NCBI GenBank assembly: GCA_035565975.1
Contig: DATMRT010000130.1
Location: 27,613 to 91,612 of the forward strand
Reading direction: 5' to 3'
Origin: Ga0077530 sp035565975
GTDB lineage: Bacteria; Pseudomonadota; Alphaproteobacteria; Rhizobiales; Hyphomicrobiaceae
Length of the DNA stretch: 64,000 nt
A program made the position numbers and the translations under genes. Positions 26,257-35,377 of the stretch are shown here, piece after piece (position 1 is the stretch's first letter; every line of letters begins with the position of its first letter). A model generated the notes under the pieces. That model saw nothing but the letters and a program-made list of their open reading frames with translations, did no database searches and was not told the origin of the DNA.

Positions 26257-26485
26257 ATCGCGCCTTCAGCGCGACGAGGGCTAGCCCTCGCGCTCCCATC
26301 GGGAGGGACACCCTCCCGAACCCGCCCGCTTTTATGAACTTGGAGTTTGCCGCAAGCGCACCCTTGTCCCTTCTCCCCGCACGCGGGGAGAAGGGACATG
26401 ACGGCGCTCGCCGCGTGCTCCCTGTCATAAAAAGAAGGGGGTTCGGGGTCTCCCCGAGCGGGTGTGGGCGGCAACCCACTCGCGC
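26257..26485. repeat. dispersed intergenic repeat, copy 3 (two inverted arms)
   Basis: Fills the whole gap between the convergent korB and TPR-lipoprotein genes. The left arm starts at the korB stop with the GCGCC hairpin, GGGCTAGCCC, GGGAGGGACACCCTCCC, CCCGCTTTTATGAACTTGG and a CTTCTCCCC/GGGGAGAAGG hairpin. A second, diverged copy runs in the opposite direction (about 26425-26485), making the region a large imperfect palindrome. ORFs across it are artefacts. Confidence 0.8.
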
Positions 26486-27358
26486 CTATGGCGCGACGGA
26501 GGCATCCACTTGCGCCGTACGCGTTCGCGCAGCCGCTGCGGCGGTCTTCTCGCCGCCCGGAACAGTCGCTGGCGGTGCGGCGCTCTGCTTCTCGGCGGCG
26601 CGTGCGGCCGGCTTGTCCGCCGCCTTGGCCTTCTGATCACTGATCCTGCTGACGAGCGCCAGATTGTGGGCAACGCGCGCATCGCTGCCTTTCTTCTGCC
26701 CCGCGGCCTGCCGCAGCATCTGCTCGGCCTCGCTGCGGCGACCTTCGAGCGCCATGGAGAGCGCCAGGTTGTTCAGCACGACCGGATTGCCGGGCGCTTG
26801 CCCGAGAGCTTCGGCGAACTCGCGCTGAGCGCCCTTTTGATCGCCAGCCGCGGCGAGCGCCGTGCCGAGAGCCGAGCGCGTCTGCCAATCGCGGCTGCCG
26901 TTCGCGACGGCCTTCTTCAGATGATCGCGCGCGCGAGCGATCGCACCAAGCTCGAGGGCCAGCAGACCGCGGTCGCGCAAGAGCCGCGCGTCGTTCGGCG
27001 CAACGGGTGCAGACGTATCGAGGAGCGCGAGTGCACCGGCCTTGTCGCCCTGCTGCCGCATGATGCGGGCCGCCGAGATGACAGCCTCGAGATCGCGCGG
27101 ATTGCTGCGGGCGGCGGCGATCGTCGCCACTTCGCCGAGGCGCGCACGCGCCGCCTTGGCTTCGCCGGGCGTGACCTCACGCGGCGGCGGCTGTTCTTTC
27201 GGCGTGACGTTCAGCGCCGACGCGGTCGACCCGAGCCCAGGCAAATGCAGGAGATCTGGGCCGCCGCAGCCCGCCAATGCCAGCACCGCGGCAAGGCAGA
27301 TCCCAATCCCAAGCACGCGACGCAACGCACTCCACTGACCGAGATGACCCCGACCCAT
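26486..27358 (-). CDS. TPR-repeat lipoprotein
   Basis: 290 residues. The N terminus is a lipoprotein signal (hydrophobic VLGIGICLAAVLALAGC with lipobox LAGC, Cys near residue 29), so it is anchored in a membrane facing the periplasm. Then come a Pro-rich spacer and about four to five tetratricopeptide-like repeats (about 85-235) and an Ala/Lys-rich tail. It resembles TadD-type TPR proteins, but no tad genes are nearby. GGGAG precedes the ATG at 27358; further-upstream starts lack a Shine-Dalgarno. A scaffold for an envelope complex is likely. Confidence 0.75.
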   Translation of the reverse strand: MGRGHLGQWSALRRVLGIGICLAAVLALAGCGGPDLLHLPGLGSTASALNVTPKEQPPPREVTPGEAKAARARLGEVATIAAARSNPRDLEAVISAARIMRQQGDKAGALALLDTSAPVAPNDARLLRDRGLLALELGAIARARDHLKKAVANGSRDWQTRSALGTALAAAGDQKGAQREFAEALGQAPGNPVVLNNLALSMALEGRRSEAEQMLRQAAGQKKGSDARVAHNLALVSRISDQKAKAADKPAARAAEKQSAAPPATVPGGEKTAAAAARTRTAQVDASVAP

Positions 27359-27577
27359 GACTTTTCTCCCGACGCTGCGCATCTGCCAGAACGCTGCGCA
27401 CGACCCCACGCGATAGCCCCAAGCGTTAGGTGATTCGCGCTCCCGCAAGTCCCGGACCGCTCTTGCCGTCCCCGCAATCCCCAGACGCGCCCCAAGCCGA
27501 TAATCGGGCACTCGAACGTGCCGGTTGTCGTCGCGAACCCCCTTCGATACTGAATAGGCTGAGTTTTGGAGGTCCCC

Positions 27578-28897
27578 ATGGCCGACGACCAGTATCCGCG
27601 CTTCGACACGCTCTCGCTGCACGCGGGCCAGCAGCCCGATCCGACGACCGGCGCCCGCGCGGTGCCGATCTACCAGACGACGTCATTTGTCTTTCACGAC
27701 GCGGATCACGCGGCCGAGCTCTTCAATCTCGAGCGCGCGGGCCACATCTATTCGCGCATCTCGAATCCCACAGTGGCCGTCCTGGAAGAGCGCATTGCCG
27801 CACTCGAAGGCGGCGTCGGCGCGGTCGCGGTCGCGAGCGGGCAGGCCGCACTCCATCTCGGCATTGCGACGCTCATGGGCCAGGGCGGACACATCGTCGC
27901 CTCCAACCGCATCTACGGCGGCTCGCACAACATGTTCGTGCACACGCTGCCGCGCTTCGGCATCACGACGACGCAGGTCGATCCGCGCGATCCCAAGGCA
28001 TTTGCTGCAGCCATTCGTCCCGAAACGCGGCTCGTGTTCGCCGAGACGCTCGGCAACCCCGGCCTCGAGGTGCTCGACATCGCCGCGGTCGCCGAGATCG
28101 CGCACGATCACGGTCTGCCGCTGATGATCGACGCGACGTTCTCGACGCCTTATCTCTGCCGGCCGTTCGATCATGGCGCCGATATCGTCATGCATTCCGC
28201 GACGAAGTTTCTCGGCGGGCACGGCGTCGCGATCGGCGGCCTGCTCGTCGACAGCGGCAAGTTCGATTGGGCGAAGTCCGGCAAGTTCCCGACGCTGACG
28301 GAGCCTTATGCGGGCTATCACGACCTGGTCTTTGCCGAGGAGTTCGGGCCTGCGGCCTTCATCTCGCGCGCACGCGCCGAGGGCCTGCGCGATTTCGGTG
28401 CGTGCATGAGCCCAGCCAATGCCTTCTATCTCCTGCAAGGCATCGAGACACTGCCCGTGCGCATGGCGCGCCATGTCGAGAACGCGCGCGCCGTGTCGAG
28501 CTTCCTGGAGAATCATCCGGCCGTCGCCTGGGTGAAGTATCCGGGCCTCGAGAGCCATCCTGATCACGCGCTCGCGAAGAAGCTGATGCCGCGCGGCGCC
28601 GGCGCCATGATGAGCTTCGGCGTCAGGGCGCCCGATGGCTCCGGGGATGGCGGCGCGCGACGCGCCGGCAAGGTGCTCATCGAGCGCGTGCGTCTTCTTT
28701 CCCATCTCGCCAACGTCGGCGACGCGAAGTCGCTGATCATTCATCCTGCGAGCACGACGCATCAGCAGATGAGCGCCGAAGAGCTGCGCAAAGCCGGCGT
28801 CGGCGAGGAGCTGGTGCGCCTCTCCATCGGGCTCGAGGACGCGCGCGACATCATCGAGGACCTCGATCAGGCGCTGAAGGCATCACAGCGGACGTAA
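27578..28897 (+). CDS. metY: O-acetylhomoserine sulfhydrylase, PLP-dependent
   Basis: 439 residues of the Cys/Met-metabolism PLP family. Features are FDTLSLHAGQQPDP, SRISNPTVAVLEERIAALEG, IYGGSHNMF, and HSATKFLGGHG with the PLP-binding Lys. Length and HPASTTHQQM point to O-acetylhomoserine (thiol)-lyase, making homocysteine from O-acetylhomoserine and sulfide. GGAGG at 27568-27572 fixes the ATG at 27578. The leader was searched for a SAM-II aptamer and none was apparent. Confidence 0.9.
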   Translation: MADDQYPRFDTLSLHAGQQPDPTTGARAVPIYQTTSFVFHDADHAAELFNLERAGHIYSRISNPTVAVLEERIAALEGGVGAVAVASGQAALHLGIATLMGQGGHIVASNRIYGGSHNMFVHTLPRFGITTTQVDPRDPKAFAAAIRPETRLVFAETLGNPGLEVLDIAAVAEIAHDHGLPLMIDATFSTPYLCRPFDHGADIVMHSATKFLGGHGVAIGGLLVDSGKFDWAKSGKFPTLTEPYAGYHDLVFAEEFGPAAFISRARAEGLRDFGACMSPANAFYLLQGIETLPVRMARHVENARAVSSFLENHPAVAWVKYPGLESHPDHALAKKLMPRGAGAMMSFGVRAPDGSGDGGARRAGKVLIERVRLLSHLANVGDAKSLIIHPASTTHQQMSAEELRKAGVGEELVRLSIGLEDARDIIEDLDQALKASQRT

Positions 28898-28981
28898 GTG
28901 GGCGCACCTGTGGCGCGAGCGGGCTAGCCCCGCACCCCACCGGGAGGGAACACCCTCCCAGGCCCCACCCGCTTTTATGAC
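28898..28981 (+). repeat. dispersed intergenic repeat, copy 4
   Basis: Starts directly after the metY stop: GCGCACCTGTGGCGC hairpin, GGGCTAGCCC, GGGAGGGAACACCCTCCC, then CCCGCTTTTATGACC. Same order as copy 3 left arm; the second module is missing. Confidence 0.75.
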
Positions 28982-29146
28982 CGGCTCTCTCCAACTGCCT
29001 GTTTCGGCACACAATTAGCTCTGACGGTTCTCTCTGACCTCGCTGAATATCGACGAACGAATGAGAGTGCACTGCCGCGATCCGATATTGCAGCGCAGTA
29101 TTTACTCTGTCACACTGTTCGCACCCGCAACCAACGCAGGTGCCCC

Positions 29147-30448
29147 ATGGCGAGTGCAGCTCAGGCTTTGCAGCCCGTACCCTCCGACACGCCGCTCAAG
29201 GATCTCTACGAAATCGGGGAGATCCCACCCTTGGGGCATGTACCCAAAAACATGTACGCCTGGGCCATCCGCAAGGAGCGCCACGGCGAGCCCGAACAGG
29301 CCATGCAGGTCGAGGTCGTGCCTACGTGGCCGCTCGACAGCCACGACGTCCTCGTCCTCGTGATGGCGGCGGGCGTGAACTACAATGGCGTGTGGGCCGC
29401 GCTCGGCACACCGGTCTCGCCCTTCGACGGGCATAAGCAGCCCTATCACATCGCCGGCTCCGACGCCGCGGGCATCGTCTATGCCGTCGGCTCGAAGGTG
29501 AAACGTTGGAAGGTCGGCGACGAGGTCGTCATCCACTGCAATCAGGACGACGGCGACGACGAGGAATGCAACGGCGGCGATCCCATGTTCTCGCCCTCGC
29601 AGCGCATCTGGGGTTACGAGACCAACGACGGATCGTTCGCGCAGTTCACGCGCGTGCAGGATCGTCAGCTCATGGAGCGGCCGAAGCATCTGACGTGGGA
29701 AGAAAGCGCCTGCTACACGCTGACCCTCGCGACCGCGTACCGGATGCTCTTCGGCCATCGCCCGCATATCCTGCGACCGGGCCACAACGTGCTCGTGTGG
29801 GGCGCGTCGGGCGGTCTCGGCTCGTTCGCGGTTCAGCTTTGCGCAACGGCGGGCGCGAATGCGATCGGCGTCGTCTCCGAGGATGACAAGCGTGACTTCG
29901 TCATGCAGCTCGGCGCACGCGGCGTCATCAATCGCAAGAAGTTCAATTGCTGGGGCCAGATGCCCAAGGTCAACACGCCGGAGTACGCGGCCTGGATGAA
30001 GGAAGCGCGCAAGTTCGGCGCCGCCATCTGGGAGATTACCGGCAAGGGCAACAACGTCGACTTCGTGTTCGAGCACCCGGGCGAGTCGACGATCCCCGTC
30101 TCGGTGCTGGTCGTGAAGCGCGGCGGCATGGTCGTCATCTGCGCCGGCACGACGGGCTACAACCTGACCATGGATGCGCGCTATCTCTGGATGCACCAGA
30201 AGCGCGTGCAAGGCTCGCACTTCGCGAACCTCCTGCAAGCCGCGCAAGCCAACAAGCTCGTCGTCGAGCGGCGCATCGATCCCTGCATGTCAGAGGTCTT
30301 TGCGTGGGATCAGATCCCCAAGGCCCACACGCGAATGCTCCGTAACCAGCACAAGCCGGGCAACATGGCCGTTCTCGTTTCGACACCGACGACGGGGCTG
30401 CGGACCTTCGAGGACGCCATCGAGGTCTCGAGAGCCCGGTTCGGCTGA
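29147..30448 (+). CDS. ccrA: crotonyl-CoA carboxylase/reductase
   Basis: 433 residues of the MDR superfamily. The length, the N-terminal LYEIGEIPPLGHVPKNMYAW block and NGVWAALGTPVS fit Ccr rather than shorter acrylyl-CoA reductases. WGASGGLGSFAVQL (about residue 225) binds NADPH, and GCNG-type acidic loop QDDGDDEECNGGDP is typical of Ccr. It reductively carboxylates crotonyl-CoA to ethylmalonyl-CoA, the key step of the ethylmalonyl-CoA pathway for C2/C1 assimilation. Downstream pathway genes are not in the window. Confidence 0.92.
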   Translation: MASAAQALQPVPSDTPLKDLYEIGEIPPLGHVPKNMYAWAIRKERHGEPEQAMQVEVVPTWPLDSHDVLVLVMAAGVNYNGVWAALGTPVSPFDGHKQPYHIAGSDAAGIVYAVGSKVKRWKVGDEVVIHCNQDDGDDEECNGGDPMFSPSQRIWGYETNDGSFAQFTRVQDRQLMERPKHLTWEESACYTLTLATAYRMLFGHRPHILRPGHNVLVWGASGGLGSFAVQLCATAGANAIGVVSEDDKRDFVMQLGARGVINRKKFNCWGQMPKVNTPEYAAWMKEARKFGAAIWEITGKGNNVDFVFEHPGESTIPVSVLVVKRGGMVVICAGTTGYNLTMDARYLWMHQKRVQGSHFANLLQAAQANKLVVERRIDPCMSEVFAWDQIPKAHTRMLRNQHKPGNMAVLVSTPTTGLRTFEDAIEVSRARFG

Positions 30449-30557
30449 CCGGCCCTGCGGCGACTTACCGATGACGGCGAGCCGGTGACCCTGTTAGGTT
30501 ACCGCCGTCGTCCGCCCGTGGAGCGCCCTGCTCCCGCAATTAGGATCAGCCACCGGC

Positions 30558-31553
30558 ATGTCGCTCCCCGACCTCCTCAAGAAGCGCCTGCGCATCCCTG
30601 TCATCGGGGCGCCGCTGTTCATCGTCTCGAATCCCGACCTTGTCATCGCCCAATGCACGTCGGGCGTCGTCGGCTCGTTCCCGGCCCTCAATGCCCGCCC
30701 GCCCGAATTGCTCGACGAATGGCTGAAGCGGATCACCAATGAGCTCGGCGAGTGGGACGCCAAGCATCCCGACCGTCTCTCGGCCCCCTTCGCCGTCAAT
30801 CAGATCGTCCACCGCACGAACGAGCGCCTGCAGCATGACGTCGAGCTTTGCGTGAAGCACAAGGCGCCGATCGTCATCACGTCGCTCGGCGCGCGCGAGG
30901 AGGTGAACGAGGCCGTCCACTCCTACGGCGGCATCGTCCTTCATGACGTGATCAACAACACGTTCGCAAGGAAGGCCATCGAGAAAGGTGCGGATGGCCT
31001 GATCCTCGTTGCAGCCGGCGCAGGCGGCCATGCCGGGCGGATCAATCCGTTCGCGCTGGTGCGCGAGGTCCGCGAATGGTTCGATGGGCCGATCGCGCTC
31101 TCGGGCGCCATCGCGGGCGGCGACGGCATCCTCGCAGCAGAGGCAGCCGGTGCCGATCTCGCATACATCGGCTCGGCCTTCATCGCGACCAAGGAAGCCA
31201 ACGCCATCGAGCCCTATAAGCAGATGATCGTCGAGAGCGGCGCCGACGACATCGTCTACACGAACCTCTTCACGGGCGTGCACGGCAATTACCTGAAACC
31301 ATCGATCACGCGCGCCGGCCTCGATCCGGAGAACCTGCCGACCGGCGACCCCTCCAAGATGAACTTCGCCGCAGGCGCCGAGCGCCGCAAAGTCTGGAAG
31401 GACATCTGGGGCTCAGGCCAGGGCATCGGTGCGATGAAGGCCGTCGTGCCGGCAGCCGAACTGGTCGATCGTTTGGCGCGGGAATATCACGCGGCGCGCG
31501 CGCGCATCGGCGCGGCACCGTGGAATCCAAAGCGGGCTGCGGCGGAAGCCTGA
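30558..31553 (+). CDS. nitronate monooxygenase family flavoprotein
   Basis: 331 residues, TIM-barrel FMN enzyme. RIPVIGAPLFIVSNPDLV starts the barrel; the glycine-rich GAGGHAGRINPFALVREVR and GAIAGGDGILAAEAAGADL-type segment with IGSAFIAT bind FMN phosphate. Members oxidise alkyl nitronates such as propionate 3-nitronate, but the family also contains enoyl-reductase-like proteins, so substrate is uncertain. AGGA upstream of the ATG; 109 nt from ccrA and probably separately transcribed or co-transcribed. Confidence 0.82.
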   Translation: MSLPDLLKKRLRIPVIGAPLFIVSNPDLVIAQCTSGVVGSFPALNARPPELLDEWLKRITNELGEWDAKHPDRLSAPFAVNQIVHRTNERLQHDVELCVKHKAPIVITSLGAREEVNEAVHSYGGIVLHDVINNTFARKAIEKGADGLILVAAGAGGHAGRINPFALVREVREWFDGPIALSGAIAGGDGILAAEAAGADLAYIGSAFIATKEANAIEPYKQMIVESGADDIVYTNLFTGVHGNYLKPSITRAGLDPENLPTGDPSKMNFAAGAERRKVWKDIWGSGQGIGAMKAVVPAAELVDRLAREYHAARARIGAAPWNPKRAAAEA

Positions 31554-31739
31554 CGCAATCGCGGCTCCGCCGCGAGCGAGGGCCAGCCCTCGCGCTCCCA
31601 GCCAGGCCCCCCTCGGAGCCCCCGCCTTTCATGGATTTGGTGCTAACAGCGGGCACCATCGTCATAAAAAGCGGGGCGGCCGGGAGGGTGTCCCTCCCGG
31701 TTGGGGCGTGGGGCGGAAGCCCCACCTGCGAAGCAGCCA
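31554..31739. repeat. dispersed intergenic repeat, copy 5 (two inverted arms)
   Basis: Fills the gap between the convergent nitronate-monooxygenase and ribH genes. The left arm begins at the stop with a CGCGGC...GCCGCG hairpin and CCAGCCCTCGCGCTCCC; the right arm is inverted (about 31672-31735) and holds GGGAGGGTGTCCCTCCC, preceded by CATAAAAAGCGGGG. It is built like copy 3. Confidence 0.75.
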
Positions 31740-32174
31740 CTACGCGGCGAGCTTCGCACGCGTCTCGACGATCATCAGCGCCGCCCGGCCGGCTTCACGC
31801 CCCTTCTCGACGAAATGCGCGCGGAAAATGCGGTTATGGTGCTCGTCGTCGCGATACTCGTGCGGCGTGAGCGAGACCGACAGCACCGGCACGCCCGCGT
31901 CGAGCCCCGCCCGCATCAGGCCGTCGACGACGGCCTGGGCGACGAATTCGTGGCGATAGATGCCGCCATCGACGACGAACGCAGCGGCCGCAACGGCGGC
32001 GTAGCGTCCGCTCGCAGCGAGGTCGCGTGCGAGCAGCGGCATCTCGAAAGCTCCAGGCGCATCGAACACGTCGACGCGATCGGCGGGGATGATCTCGCAG
32101 AACCCCTCGAGCGCACGATCGACGATGTCGGCGTGCCAGCGTGCTTTGATGAAGGCAAATCGGGTGTGTGTCAC
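31740..32174 (-). CDS. ribH: 6,7-dimethyl-8-ribityllumazine synthase (RibH2-type)
   Basis: 144 residues. FAFIKARWHADIVDRAL, DAPGAFEMPLLA, AAFVVDGGIYRHEFVAQAVVDG and VLSVSLTPHEY match the RibH2 lumazine synthases of Brucella and rhizobia. It condenses the ribityl-uracil intermediate with dihydroxybutanone phosphate, the penultimate riboflavin step. The start is GTG at 32174 behind AAGGAGG. The gene stands alone under an FMN riboswitch; no ribA, ribB, ribD or ribE is nearby, consistent with a separately regulated second isozyme. Confidence 0.92.
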   Translation of the reverse strand: MTHTRFAFIKARWHADIVDRALEGFCEIIPADRVDVFDAPGAFEMPLLARDLAASGRYAAVAAAAFVVDGGIYRHEFVAQAVVDGLMRAGLDAGVPVLSVSLTPHEYRDDEHHNRIFRAHFVEKGREAGRAALMIVETRAKLAA

Positions 32175-32183
32175 GGTGATCCT

Positions 32184-32390
32184 CCTTGGCTTGGACACGT
32201 CACCCAAGGCGATCACGTGCAGCCCCGCGCGCCGAGGCACGTCGGGTTTGCGCGTTCTCTTCCATCCGGACTGTGACCGTCGGCTCAGGCTTCGCACCTG
32301 ATCTGCTGACCCTTCCGGTCGGAAGGCGCTCGCGGGCTCGCAGCCGAGGCTGCATACCGCCGGTGGGGATTTCCACCCCGCCCTGAGAAC
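32184..32390 (-). promoter_or_regulatory. FMN riboswitch (RFN element) with translation-control stem
   Basis: On the minus strand the aptamer covers about 32390-32253. It has GGGCGGGGTGGAAATCCCCA, then CCGGCGGTATGC, AGCCCGCGAGCG, a GATCAGGTGCGAAGCCTGA hairpin, GCCGACGGTCACAGTCCGGA and a closing GGAAGAGAAC, all conserved FMN-aptamer blocks. Between aptamer and ribH, CCTTGG and CCAAGG (minus-strand reading of 32204-32209 and 32184-32189) can pair and bury part of the AAGGAGG ribosome-binding site. This suggests FMN represses translation initiation. Confidence 0.93.
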
Positions 32391-32451
32391 ACGTTGGAGG
32401 ATAAGCGCGCCGGACCGGTGGCGCAACGAGCGTCAGCTCGAAAGCGCGCGG

Positions 32452-33351
32452 CTATTCCGCAGCCTCGCGGCCGCCGAGCATCCCCGGCAGCTCATTGAAG
32501 AGGCGGGCCGCGACCGTGCGCAGGTGGCGCTCCACGACGGCGAAGCCGGGCTTCTTCTCGAACGTGCGCTCATTCAGATAGAGCGCGCGGTTGATCTCGA
32601 TCTGCAGCGCATGGAGGCCGCGCTGGGGGCGGCCGTAGTATTCCGTAATGTAGCCGCCGGCGTAGGGCCGGTTGAGGTGCACGGTGTAGCCGAGCGCGGT
32701 CAGCTCCTCGCGCAGGAAGCGCGTGAGACGCCCGTCGCATGAGGCCCCGAAGCGGTCGCCAAGCACGAAGTCCGGGCGTTGCGGCCCGACATAGCCCGTA
32801 GATGACGACGGCATGGAATGGCAGTCGATGAGCATCGCTGCACCGAAGCGCCGCGCCGTCGCGTCGATGAGCGAGGCAAGCGCGCCATGGAATGGCTTGT
32901 ACAGCCGCTCGATGCGCTCGAGCGCCACGGCAAGCGGCAGGCGGCGCTTGTAGATCTCCTCCGCGTCGGCAACCACGCGCGCGATCGTGCCGAGCCCGCC
33001 GGCGACGCGGATGGAGCGACTGTTGGCGAAAGGCGGCAGGGTTTCCTCGAAGAGTTCGGGGTCGAGCTCGTAGGGCTCGCGGTTCACGTCGACATAAGCA
33101 CGCGGAAAGCGGGCCGCGAGCAGAGGCGCACCGAGCGCGGCGACGCCGGCGAATAGATCATCGACGTAGCAGTCCTCGGATTTGCGCAGCGCGTTCGCGC
33201 TGAGGCGCGACGATGCGAGAAAGGCATCCGTGTACACGCGTCCGGAATGGGGTGAGCAGAACACGAAGGGCACCGTCTGAAGGCGCGGCACCGCCAACAG
33301 GTAGGGTGGTGTCAGATGCTGCTCGATGGCGGCGCGCTCGGTTTCCAGCAT
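32452..33351 (-). CDS. N-formylglutamate amidohydrolase family protein
   Basis: 299 residues. FVFCSPHSGRVY (metal-binding His), SEDCYVDDLFAG, AYVDVNREPYELDP, MLIDCHSMPS and INRALYLNERTFEK are family motifs of the zinc hydrolase that cleaves N-formylglutamate to formate and glutamate at the end of one histidine-degradation route. No other hut genes are present. Next to cpdR, an arrangement I recall in other Rhizobiales. AAAGG precedes the ATG. Confidence 0.88.
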   Translation of the reverse strand: MLETERAAIEQHLTPPYLLAVPRLQTVPFVFCSPHSGRVYTDAFLASSRLSANALRKSEDCYVDDLFAGVAALGAPLLAARFPRAYVDVNREPYELDPELFEETLPPFANSRSIRVAGGLGTIARVVADAEEIYKRRLPLAVALERIERLYKPFHGALASLIDATARRFGAAMLIDCHSMPSSSTGYVGPQRPDFVLGDRFGASCDGRLTRFLREELTALGYTVHLNRPYAGGYITEYYGRPQRGLHALQIEINRALYLNERTFEKKPGFAVVERHLRTVAARLFNELPGMLGGREAAE

Positions 33352-33785
33352 GGGCCTTTGTCGCTTGCGTCACGTCGTCGTTTGCCGCGTCGTCACAGCC
33401 TTCAATGGACCGTGCCGGCGGTCGTGCGCGCACCGGTCTTTTCCGCTGCTCGCCGACAAGATTGCCAAGGGCAATCGTCACTGTCCATCATAAGCATGTC
33501 GCTTGGCCGGGAATATGTTGAAGTCGGGTGTAAGTGCCGCACACACAGTTATTTCAAGCTTTCTAAGCGTTCTAAGGCATCGACACGCCTTGGCTCAGGG
33601 ATGTCACTGACCGCGCCGGCGCGCCGCTCGGTGCGCGGCTGGCGATCCACTTGCATACATGTGGGATGAAATGCTGTGTATTCACTTGCAGTTTACCAAA
33701 TTGGCGTCAGATTCCGACGTCACCAGCTCGCACGGTGCATACTACCCCATATTTTGGGATGGGGACGGATTGGGGGCACGAGGCA
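33352..33785. other. 434-nt intergenic region upstream of cpdR
   Basis: No convincing gene. It separates the divergent N-formylglutamate amidohydrolase and cpdR genes, so it should hold both promoters. A 6-bp inverted repeat CCCCAT/ATGGGG with an 8-nt loop (33745-33764) sits 21 nt before the cpdR ATG and could be an operator or leader hairpin. I found no clear CtrA TTAA-N7-TTAA site. Confidence 0.4.
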
Positions 33786-34175
33786 ATGACGGCGAAGGTA
33801 TCGGCACTTTCCGCGCAGCGCATTCTGCTCGCGGAAGACGACGATTCGATGCGCGGCTTCCTCACGCGCGCACTGACCAAGGCCGGCTACGAGGTCGTTG
33901 CGTTCGCCAATGGCGCGGAAGCCTACGACCGGCTCAAGGAAGAGCCTTTCTCCCTTCTGCTGACGGATATCGTGATGCCGCGCATGGACGGCATCGAGCT
34001 TGCGCGCCGTGCGAGTGAGATCGATCCCGAGCTGAAGATCATGTTCATCACCGGCTTTGCCGCCGTCACGCTCAACAACGACAGGCCGGCACCCAAGGAC
34101 GCACGGGTCCTCTCCAAGCCGTTCCACCTCAAGGACCTCGTTGCCGAAGTGGACAAGCTCCTGACCGCAGCCTGA
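33786..34175 (+). CDS. cpdR: single-domain response regulator CpdR
   Basis: 129 residues, one receiver domain and no output domain. RILLAEDDDSMRGFLTRAL carries the acidic pocket, LLLTDIVMPRMDG the phosphorylated Asp, FITGFAAVTLN the switch Thr region, and RVLSKPFHLKDLV the conserved Lys. This near-complete match identifies CpdR, the adaptor that in unphosphorylated form primes ClpXP to degrade cell-cycle proteins; it is controlled by the CckA-ChpT phosphorelay. The ATG at 33786 has a weak GAGG. A slightly longer N terminus (about 12 residues) than Caulobacter CpdR is notable. Confidence 0.92.
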   Translation: MTAKVSALSAQRILLAEDDDSMRGFLTRALTKAGYEVVAFANGAEAYDRLKEEPFSLLLTDIVMPRMDGIELARRASEIDPELKIMFITGFAAVTLNNDRPAPKDARVLSKPFHLKDLVAEVDKLLTAA

Positions 34176-34405
34176 CACGCACGGCACGATCGCGCCCGCT
34201 GCGGCGTCAGACCATCCACCGCTCTTCTACTCGATCCGCGACAAACCTTTGACAAGGACCGGCCTCGCGCGCCACACTTATCCAAGGTGGGGTCCAACGT
34301 CGTGGGGATGGCGTTGACGGGTGCCACAAAGGCGCCGCTTTGGATTCCAAATTGGCGATTGTACCTCGACCTCGGCGGGCGGCTTGCGATGCCGCGGGGA
34401 AGAGG

Positions 34406-35227
34406 GTGTGCACCAGCGTATCGGAAGCGAGTAACGTGCGTTCTGTATTCAAGAAATCCGACTACGCCGGCGCGCCGAAGGGCATGGGCGCGCGAGGCAC
34501 GAGGAGCCGCGCAGCACCCGTGCAGATCATGGCGATGTCGGAGCGGACATCCGGCCTCGATGAAAACCTCGGCTCGCTGGTCGGCGACATGCGCCTCGCG
34601 CTCGGCATGACGCCGGGAGAGCTGGCGCTACGCCTCGGCACGACCGTCGACACGATCATGACACTTGAGCAGGGCCGCCTGCGCGCGCTGCCGCACTGGG
34701 AAGAAACGCAACGTGTCGTGATGGGGCTCTGTGCGCTCCATCGCGTTGACCCGCGTCCTCTCCTGCAGCGCATCTACCAGCAGACGAACCCCACGCACGC
34801 TGGCGCGCCGCCCGACAGGAGCCTCGGAGCCCTGCTGCGGGCAAGCGAGCGGACGGCTGACCGCACGACACACAAGACCACCGCGCCGCCGGAGCCAAGC
34901 TCACGCCGTCGCGCGGCGCCGAAGCCCGCACCAGCGCCCAAGAAGCGGTGGAAAGTCCGCCGCGCGGGCCGGGGACGCGGCCGTGCGCTCATGGCCGTGG
35001 CGGGGCCGATGGTGCTCATCGCATCGGTGGTATGGGGCATCCAGGCGCAACCGCGCGCGCTCCGCGAGGCCATTGCCGTGCTGCCCGCTTCCATTGCCCA
35101 GCCCATGCTGGCCGGTCTCGACACGCTGGCTGTCCGCCTCGCCCCGCGCCGCGACGGCCTCAAGTGGATCGATGTCGCCGATCCGAGCAGCCGCAAGGCC
35201 GACAAGCTGCAGGTCACCGCCAAATAG
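34406..35227 (+). CDS. RodZ-like HTH single-pass membrane protein
   Basis: About 273 residues. An XRE-like helix-turn-helix near residues 50-120 (LVGDMRLALGMTPGELALRL) is followed by a Pro/Arg-rich linker (KPAPAPKKRWKVRRAGRGRG), one transmembrane helix (ALMAVAGPMVLIASVVWGI) and a short C-terminal part. This layout is that of RodZ, which links MreB to the envelope, but the C-terminal domain is minimal. The start is uncertain: GTG 34406, GTG 34436 and ATG 34484 are possible. It precedes prfA. Confidence 0.65.
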   Translation: MCTSVSEASNVRSVFKKSDYAGAPKGMGARGTRSRAAPVQIMAMSERTSGLDENLGSLVGDMRLALGMTPGELALRLGTTVDTIMTLEQGRLRALPHWEETQRVVMGLCALHRVDPRPLLQRIYQQTNPTHAGAPPDRSLGALLRASERTADRTTHKTTAPPEPSSRRRAAPKPAPAPKKRWKVRRAGRGRGRALMAVAGPMVLIASVVWGIQAQPRALREAIAVLPASIAQPMLAGLDTLAVRLAPRRDGLKWIDVADPSSRKADKLQVTAK

Positions 35228-35377
35228 CGCGGCGCCGCCGTTCCCCAGTTTGGATCAACACCTGCGGCCCGCCGGCCGCCCGCCGCGCGATGGACGACGG
35301 TTCCCGGTTGCATCCCCAGGCGATCCGGCCCAGAAAGCGCGCTCCCCCCGCAGCGCGAATGGTCGTAAGAAGAGCGC

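Noticed and set aside
26237..26479. Several 70-85-codon frames in repeat copy 3
   Set aside because: They recur in other copies of the repeat with scrambled termini; artefacts of repeated non-coding DNA.
27420..27577. SAM-II type riboswitch before metY
   Set aside because: Looked for the conserved pseudoknot blocks; none apparent.
31740..32426. Long N-terminal extension of ribH
   Set aside because: It would translate the riboswitch; the GTG at 32174 has AAGGAGG and matches the family start.
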